Shown here piece after piece: positions 56,752 to 64,000 of a stretch of 64,000 nucleotides of DNA (the first letter of the stretch is position 1; the number at the start of each line of letters is the position of its first letter). Both the position numbers and the translations under genes were made by a program. Source of the DNA: Aricia agestis (taxonomy: Eukaryota; Arthropoda; Insecta; Lepidoptera; Lycaenidae); contig NC_056409.1 in assembly GCF_905147365.1 (NCBI RefSeq), positions 2,175,001-2,239,000 of the forward strand. The letters run 5' to 3'. The notes under the pieces are model-generated. The model was given only the letters and a program-made list of their open reading frames with translations, was not told the origin of the DNA and searched no databases.

Positions 56752-56915
56752 TTACGGCCGTTCCCAATATTCAATCTATCTCTGGTTTGACATACAACCG
56801 ATCGCAGCTAACATTGAATTGACATAAAATATATGTCTCTAATGTCTAATGTGAGATATTCCTATCTCTAGTAGGGCAAAACCAGAGATAGATCAAATAT
56901 TGGGAGCGGCCGTAA
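56752..56915. mobile_element. Palindromic MITE P2, copy with replaced left arm segment
   Basis: The right arm matches 53012-53175. The left arm keeps TTACGGCCGTTCCCAATATT, but the segment 56788-56815 reads TTTGACATACAACCGATCGC instead of the expected complement. That resembles P5 sequence. Confidence 0.85.
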
Positions 56916-57559
56916 GTCAACTGCGTAATCAATTTCTTATATCGTCCATAGGCATAACATCCTATTCGTCCCTTCTGTACCTATAGAATCTGTGGAAATC
57001 GCTCCAGGGCCGGCAATTACAGACAGTGCTGTTTTTGTTTATCTCCTTTGTTGTAAGCAACGCGAGAAGGCTCCGTTACTAATTGGTACTCCTTTGGAGG
57101 GATCTTAATTCTTTCGGTAAAGGATTGTTATTTTTCTCCTAATGATATCTTGTTTGTATTGTTTTGTTGTTTGCGATCTTAAGACCTGTAATTGAGGCTT
57201 AAAGATTCAAGTGTCATTAATATTGAAGTTTTCAAATAAAGTCATTACTCGTACAGCGGAATTTTGAGGAAAATTCATGAACCCGTCGTGTGAAAAAATC
57301 CGCCAAGTGCGAGTCGAACTGGCGCACGAAGGGTTTCACACAATTAAATAGCAAACGGTATTAGTGCTATTTTACTGTAGAGGCGCCAGTATTACTGGAT
57401 TCTAGCACTTTATTACTTTAAAATATATTTATTATATCTTACGCCAAAAATTGAAAATAAATTAGTACCAACGTATATAATATGGTCTCTGTTATGCATC
57501 TCTGTAGAACATATTAATAATTCAATAAGTAATTTTTGTGGGTTAGTACAAGTTTTATA
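56916..57559. other. Unmarked, with a short LINE-like block
   Basis: 57300-57345 has CGCCAAGTGCGAGTCGAACT and GGCGCACGAAGGGTTTCAC, a common non-LTR tail string also seen near 13350. Nothing else. Confidence 0.45.
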
Positions 57560-57882
57560 CGTGGGAGAGCCATGCTTCGGCACGAATGGGCCGGCTCGAC
57601 CGGATAAATACCACGTTCTCACAGAAAACCGGCGTGAAACTGCGCTTGCGCTGTGTTTCGCCGAGTATGTGAGTTTACCGGAGGCCCAATCCTCTAACCC
57701 CTACCCTATTCCCTTCCCTACCCTCAACTTTTCCCTACCCTCCCCTATTACCCTATTCCCTCTTAAAAGGTCGGCAACGCACTTGCAGCTCTTCTGATGC
57801 TGCGAGTGTCCATGGGCGACGGAAGTTGCTTTCCATCAGGTGACCCGTTTGCTCGTTTGCCCCCTTATTTCATAAAAAAAAA
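57560..57882 (+). mobile_element. SINE family S1, copy d
   Basis: GTGGGAGAGCCATGCTTCGG, GGCTCGACCGG, a C/T spacer, GGTCGGCAACGCACTTGCAG, and a GCCCCCTTATTTCATAAAA end with A tail. It is head-to-head with copy c, about 1.4 kb apart. Confidence 0.9.
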
Positions 57883-58149
57883 AGTACACGAATGCTTAAC
57901 AGCGTCCATATATTCACATATTATAGTAAATGTAAATATAGTAAATGCGTTGGTATATATAGAACGTAGAAACTAGGTAATACTGAACACCTACGTGATA
58001 CCAATTTGCTGCTCAAGCAGTTTCATTATTGTTCAATAAAACTTATCTATTACAAGACGTTAAGGTTCACAACGTTCATGTATTCATGGAAAGGATGTTA
58101 TGTGTTAACAGTATTATACATTGTATACACAATTTCCTCGGCACGGCCC

Positions 58150-58309
58150 GGTCTATGGCACCGGGAACTATTAGCCGCGCCGGCCGAGCGGGGCCGGAAG
58201 TGACGTCACGGATGCACTCCGCACCGGAAGCGCTCTAAAAGCCTCAGTCTGCGTTTATCTGCGGTTTGTTTGGAGGCAGACTTGTGTGTATATAGCTTTG
58301 TATGTAAGT
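58150..58309 (+). promoter_or_regulatory. Candidate GC-rich promoter and non-coding first exon
   Basis: 58160-58232 is GC-rich with two CCGGAAG ETS-type sites and a TGACGTCA CRE octamer (58201-58208). An initiator-like TCAGTC at 58244-58249 follows. A strong donor, GTAAGT, at 58304-58309 would end a 58-base first exon. No ATG is needed in it. 57883-58149 to the left has nothing recognised. The motif grouping is suggestive only. Confidence 0.35.
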
Positions 58310-58974
58310 ATTGAATTAGCTTCAGGCACAATTTTATAAAAGGAAAAGTTATTCCCTTAGGAATAGAACGGCGAATCGAATTCGAGGCACAAAGTTCATA
58401 TAAAATGTCAAAACTTATAAGAAAATTTGTGCCTTCTTATATTTTTAGTATTCAAAACATTATTATTTTACTACTATAATGTTTCGTTTTGTGTATCGTT
58501 GTCTATTAAAACACTTTTTTAAGTTATAAGACAAGAATAAAACATTATATTGCTATGTAGCACACAGGTGATCTTTTCGTCATTCAGGGGGTTGGTTAAT
58601 GATAACCAAAACTATAAAAAGAAAACTCAAAGTTACACATTATATATTATTATGAATACACATTACCCACCTTGTTGATGATATTTTGCAGAATATTTTC
58701 TACCACCTCATCCTTCAGCACAGCTCATGACAAACGATCCTTAATTGATAACCAATAACCATGGTTTTTATTTTTTATTGCACCCCATTGTCTACGCTTC
58801 GAGGTGCGATGAGCCGCGAATGACGTATGTCCGCCCGCTGCAACGAGTGTTCACTATTCAGGAATACATGAAAAGGTATATATTTATTAAAAGATGTCTA
58901 TTTTAATAAAATTTAAATATGAAAATGTTAAAATGCAAAACAATAGCACAATTTTTATATTAAAACCGTTGCAG

Positions 58975-59197
58975 GCAAATGTAGGCAAATCGTCAGTGCA
59001 AGCCTATGTTTACGGAGGTTCCAGGGGAGACTCTGGAAAAAGCGCATCACGTTGCCGTCACCACGTGACAAAGTGTAGTTTTTAAGTGTATAATAATATT
59101 ATGTATGTATGTTAGTCCTTAAGGTATTTATCATAATATGGATATGTATGTTAGTCTGTAAGGTATTTGTATTATGGGCCTAAATGCCTGAAATAAA
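58975..59197 (+). other. Candidate terminal exon with polyadenylation signal
   Basis: An acceptor TTGCAG ends at 58974. The frame from 58975 reads ANVGKSSVQAYVYGGSRGDS and on to TAA at 59083-59085 (36 residues), and AATAAA follows at 59192-59197. I do not recognise the peptide. The trailing ATGGGCCTAAATGCCTGAAA resembles LINE 3' UTRs, so a retroelement end is an equal alternative. It could join the exon at 58246, which is untested. Confidence 0.25.
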
Positions 59198-59212
59198 TGG
59201 TAAAATAAATAA

Positions 59213-60007
59213 AAATTCGTCTGAGAAAGAATTGTATCCATGTCATTTCTTTATTTATAATGTGTCTCAAATTTTGAGATATGCTGGTCAAGAAGACATC
59301 CAGATCATACCCACCCAATCCGATCGTACTCAATGTACTCTTTTATAATTTTGGACGTGGCGGTAATATCGTGGACGTCCGCAGTAAAACGATAAGATAG
59401 GGAAGCAAAACGTATGGAAATAATATATGAAGACGCTTTTACGTCGACGATAACTTTTTAACGTGCACATTAGAGGACATCACGACGTCTCCACTACTCT
59501 GAGCTGCACAAAACATCCGCGGTGCGTAAAATCAAAAGAGTATTTAACGTACCCAACGTTTTATCGTGGAAGTCAGCTTCTACGATAACGTGACGCCCAG
59601 AATTATAAAAGCGCACAATATCACTTGCGTTTAACGCACCTTAAGGACCGTGTCCGTTAAAAATTCACGAGTGACAAACAGTCCAACTTCCCCATCCGTC
59701 TTGGCCGGGACTTCCCCGCTCCGTATGGGAGTCACGCCACTCGGCGCCATACTTCCTCATTTCGCGCCACTTTTTCACCGGCCCGCCAACATTTTTTGTA
59801 TGCTCAAGATAAATTATGGCAAGACGAGATTTATAAAGATTGCCGAGTTTAAGGTGTTCTTTATTTAATGTGCTCGCGACTATTTGCTGATTATATTTTG
59901 CGTGGCATTTAAACGTTTTATAGGTTGCGTTTTGTTCAATGTCTTGTGTCAACACGTGATTTTCGCCATTTATTTTCCTAGTTTCATTGTTTTAATATAA
60001 GTATCTA
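59213..60007. other. No recognised gene
   Basis: GC-richer sequence at 59640-59790 has overlapping frames on both strands (96 codons on the -) but no domain. Confidence 0.4.
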
Positions 60008-60167
60008 CTAGCTATTTGACCGAGCTTTGCTCGATATTCGATAAAACACGAATAAAATGACATTTTCTAAAAATGATTCCTAGCTAGATCGATTTATCGC
60101 CCCCGAAACCCCTTATATATACTAAATTTCATAAAAATCGTTGGAACCGATTCCGAGATTCCAATTA
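60008..60167 (+). mobile_element. LINE tail remnant
   Basis: ACTAGCTATTTGACCGAGCT to GAGATTCCAATTATAT; reverse complement of 41895-42055. It was later invaded by the P1 element at its right end. Confidence 0.7.
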
Positions 60168-60394
60168 TATACAGTGTGTAACAAAAATAAGTGATAATAC
60201 TTTAGGGTGTGTACGTGTTCCTTGTAGAGAGTTCACTGCGAAAGTAGCAGCCCTGTTTTTTTCTCTTATGTGTGGGCAAGGGCCCGAGCGTCACGAGTTT
60301 CACCATACAAAAGTGAAAAATTTTTTTGGTATTTCAGCGCTGCTACTTTCATAGTGAACTCTCTACAAGGAACACGTACACACCTTAAAGTATT
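60168..60394. mobile_element. Palindromic MITE P1, right end cut
   Basis: It matches 2275-2540, but the right arm stops at AAAGTATT (60394). The last ~30 bp are absent, and the tandem-array-bearing sequence starts immediately. The missing end is not found on the far side of the array. Confidence 0.85.
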
Positions 60395-63300
60395 CCCTAG
60401 TAGCACACTCCGTTGGCCAACGATTGCCAACGGTTGGTAAACTGTCGGGGAATGGTGTGAGAAAATCCCAACAAAGGGCCTACAAAAAGCCAATCGTAAA
60501 TTCCTACACTAAAATTCCGAACGAAGAGCCAACAATGGCCCAACATAAATTTTACGTTCCGCCGCCAACAGTAAAATGCCAACGAAGGCCCTACTGCGGC
60601 TTTTTGTTGTGTAGCCTACAGAACATCTATACAAATACTCAACATAGACCCAACATTGATTTTACGTTCTGCTGCCAACAGTGAAATTCAACAATCTGCC
60701 AACGAAGGCCCTTTAAGTGTTTTTGGTTGTGTAGCCTACAACACATATGTACAAATACCCAACATAGGCCCAACAAATATTTTGTTTTATTTTCCCAACA
60801 GTGATTGGTGATAACCTGCCAACGAAGGCCCTACAGTGGCTTTTGGTTGTGTAGTCTACAGAACATCTATACAAGTACTCAACATAGGCCCAACATTGAT
60901 TTTACGTTCTGCTGCCAACAGTGAAATTCAACAATCTGCCAACGAAGGCCCTTTAAGTCTTTTTGGTTGTGTAGCCTACAATACATATGTACAAATACCC
61001 AACATAGGCCCAACATATATTTTGTATTATTTTCCCAACAGTGATTGGTGATAACCTGCCAACGAAGGCCCTACTGTGGCTTTTGGTTGTGTAGTCTACA
61101 GAACATCTATACAAGTACTCAACATAGGCCCAACATTGATTTTACGTTCTGCTGCCAACAGTGAAATTCAACAATCTGCCAACGAAGGCCCTTTAAGTCT
61201 TTTTGGTTGTGTAGCCTACAATACATATGTACAAATACCCAACATAGGCCCAACATATATTTTGTATTATTTTCCCAACAGTGATTGGTGATAACCTGCC
61301 AACGAAGGCCCTACTGTGGCTTTTGGTTGTGTAGCCTACAGGACATCTGTACAAATACCCAACATAGGCCCAACATATATTTTGTTATAGTTTTCCAACA
61401 GTGATTGGTGACAACCAGTCAACGAAGGCCCTACTGTGGCTTTCTGTTGTGTAGCCTACAACACATATGTACAAATACCCAACATAGGCCCAACATATAT
61501 TTTGTTTTATTTTCCCAACTGTGATTGGTGATAACCTGCCAACGAAGGCCCTACTGTGGCTTTTGGTTGTCTAGCCTACAGGACATCTGTACAAATACCC
61601 AACATAGGCCCAACATATATTTTGTTATAGTTTTCCAACAGTGATTGGTGACAACAGGCCAACGAAGGCCCTACTGTGGCTTTTGGTTGTGTAGCCTACA
61701 GGACATCTGTACAAATACCCACCATATGCCCAACATATATTTTATTTTATTTTCCCAACTGTGATTGGTGATAACCTGCCAACGAAGGCCCTACTGCAGC
61801 TTTTGGTTGTGTAGCCTACAGGACATCTGTACAAATACCCAACATAGGCCCAACATATATTTTGTTATAGTTTTCCAACAGTGATTGGTGACAACCAGTC
61901 AACGAAGGCCCTACTGTGGCTTTTGGTTGTGTAGCCTACAGGACATCTGTACAAATATCCAACATAGGCCCAACATATATTTTGTATTCTTTTCCCAACA
62001 GTGATTGGTGACACCCTGCCAACGAAGGCCCTACTGTGGCTTTTGGTTGTGTAGCCTACAGGACATCTGTACAAATACCCAACATAGGCCCAACATATAT
62101 TTTGTTATAGTTTTCTAACAGTGATTGGTGACAACCAGTCAACGAAGGCCCTACTGTGGCTTTCTGTTGTGTAGCCTACAACACATATGTACAAATACCC
62201 AACATAGGCCCAACATTGATTTTACGTTCTGCTGCCAACAGTGAAATTCAACAATCTGCCAACGAAGGCCCTTTAAGTGTTTTTGGTTGTGTAGCCTACA
62301 ACACATATGTACAAATACCCAACATAGGCCCAACATATATTTTGTTTTATTTTCCCAACTGTGATTGGTGATAACCTGCCAACGAAGGCCCTACTGTGGC
62401 TTTTGGTTGTCTAGCCTACAGGACATCTGTACAAATACCCAACGTAGGCCCAACATATATTTTGTTATAGTTTTCCAACAGTGATTGGTGACAACCGGCC
62501 AACGAAGGCCCTACAGTGGCTTTTGGTTGTGTAGTCTACAGAACATCTATACAAGTACTCAACATAGGCCCAACATTGATTTTACGTTCTGCTGCCAACA
62601 GTGAAATTCAACAATCTGCCAACGAAGGCCCTTTAAGTGTTTTTGGTTGTGTAGCCTACAATACATATGTACAAATACCCAACATAGGCCCAACATATAT
62701 TTTGTATTATTTTCCCAACAGTGATTGGTGATAACCTGCCAACGAAGGCCCTACACTGGCTTTTGGTTGTGTAGTCTACAGAACATCTATACAAGTACTC
62801 AACATAGGCCCAACATTGATTTTACGTTCTGCTGCCAACAGTGAAATTCAACAATCTGCCAACGAAGGCCCTTTAAGTGTTTTTGGTTGTGTAGACTACA
62901 ATACATATGTACAAATACCCAACATAGGCCCAACATATATTTTGTATTATTTTCCCAACAGTGATTGGTGATAACCTGCCAACGAAGGCCCTACTGTGGC
63001 TTTTGGTTGTGTAGCCTACAGGACATCTGTACAAATACCCAACGTAGGCCCAACATATATTTTGTTATAGTTTTCCAACAGTGATTGGTGACAACCGGCC
63101 AACGAAGGCCCTACTGTGGCTTTCTGTTGTGTAGCCTACAACACATATGTACAAATACTCAACATAGGCCCAACATTGATTTTACGTTCTGCTGCCAACA
63201 GTGAAATTCAACAATCTGCCAACGAAGGCCCTTTAAGTGTTTTTGGTTGTGTAGCCTACAACACATATGTACAAATACCCAACATAGGCCCAACATATAT

Positions 63301-63655
63301 TTTGTTTTATTTTCCCAACTGTGATTGGTGATAACCTGCCAACGAAGGCCCTACTGTGGCTTTTGGTTGTCTAGCCTACAGGACATCTGTACAAATACCC
63401 AACGTAGGCCCAACATATATTTTGTTATAGTTTTCCAACAGTGATTGGTGACAACCGGCCAACGAAGGCCCTACTGTGGCTTTCTGTTGTGTAGCCTACA
63501 ACACATATGTACAAATACCCAACATAGGCCCAACATTGATTTTACGTTCTGCTGCCAACAGTGAAATTCAACAATCTGCCAACGAAGGCCCTTTAAGTGT
63601 TTTTGGTTGTGTAGCCTACAACACATATGTACAAATACCCAACATAGGCCCAACG
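60395..63655. repeat. Satellite-like tandem array, exact 120-bp period with higher-order units
   Basis: About 27 units. From 60601 to 63655 every unit is exactly 120 bp, with no net indel. Each unit is two related 60-bp halves: CCTACAG / CCAACAG at half-position 15-21 and CAACATAGGCCCAAC / CAACGAAGGCCCTAC at 39-53. Variant halves form a 240-bp higher-order unit (60841-61080 and 61081-61320, nearly identical) and a 360-bp one (62161-62520 and 63121-63480, two differences). The left edge (60395-60600) is diverged and opens with CCCTAGTAGCACACTCCGTT, which looks like a transposon terminus. All six frames carry stops in the unit; the recurrent 71-codon frames arise because 120 is a multiple of 3. 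Confidence 0.95.
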
Positions 63656-64000
63656 AGATCGCATAATCTGTGGAAGCCACGCCCCCCAGTATCGCGTGGA
63701 TTTCAAGAATCTCTGATAAAAAATCATGATTAATAAAAAAAAATTTCTTACACAAGTTGTTATATTAAGTTTTTAATAACATCTATTTAAGATTGTAATA
63801 AGTGAACAACTATTATTGGCCCTACTTCCTACTGTTAAGTATAGCTTATAATTGCCTAAAATGTATTATAGCTTACAAAATAATATTAGCTATACCTACA
63901 AGTGTCATTAGTGATATAAGAATGATGGCTGTTGTTGTTCCTAATAAAAATAAATAAATAAATTCTGCGATTCGGCCGCTTACACCATCAATATTATCAC
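63656..64000. other. Right edge, no recognised gene
   Basis: The array ends abruptly inside a half unit at GGCCCAACG. The following sequence is unique-looking and AT-rich. AATAAAAATAAATAAATAAA near 63941 is composition-driven or a retroelement tail. Confidence 0.5.

Noticed and set aside
60836..63755. Repeated ~71-residue open frames (two of them identical) resembling a repeat-protein family
   Set aside because: They recur because the 120-bp unit is a multiple of three; every frame has a stop in the unit, and there is no splice or start context.

Overview
The window looks like AT-rich nuclear DNA from an insect, most likely a moth or butterfly. That assignment is inference. It rests on dense tRNA-headed SINEs, RTE- and CR1/Jockey-type LINE debris, many short foldback (MITE-like) elements, and repeat types I associate with lepidopteran genomes. 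No prokaryotic operon, phage, CRISPR array or rRNA is visible. Free-standing tRNA genes are also absent: every tRNA-like promoter found is a SINE head.

The one clear host gene is at the left edge. It is a two-coding-exon alpha-1,3-fucosyltransferase (GT10) on the + strand, 260..1257 joined to 1830..2106, encoding a 424-residue Golgi type II membrane protein. A splice acceptor just before it shows that at least one upstream non-coding exon lies outside the window. The remaining 62 kb has no convincing host protein gene, apart from one isolated THAP-domain first exon (33821..33900) lying between inverted repeats. Two weak promoter/first-exon candidates occur near 14.4 kb and 58.2 kb.

Layout. 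0-2.3 kb: fucosyltransferase. 2.3-9.6 kb: foldback elements, a SINE with a perfect target duplication inside an RTE tail, LINE debris, and a TTAA-flanked element. 9.6-12.8 kb: mostly unrecognised sequence. 12.85-14.2 kb: a Foldback-like element whose arms carry ~20-bp tandem units. 15.3-15.5 kb: a MITE with an 8-bp target duplication. 16.0-19.7 kb: a decayed CR1/Jockey-superfamily LINE on the - strand. 20-33 kb: near-perfect palindromes, SINEs and a stack of nested palindromes (31.27-32.66 kb). 33.3-37.5 kb: GC-rich foldback, the THAP exon element, SINE and palindrome. 38-52 kb: sparse repeats, a SINE-in-SINE, an internally deleted RTE element, G-runs and a 24-bp tandem repeat. 52.8-57.9 kb: a cluster of foldback elements and two opposed SINEs. 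60.4-63.66 kb: a tandem array with an exact 120-bp period and higher-order structure.

Beyond the fucosyltransferase, the genes do not form a pathway. The main interest is the architecture of mobile and palindromic DNA: over twenty foldback elements, several nested in each other, and a satellite-like array built 60 -> 120 -> 240/360 bp.
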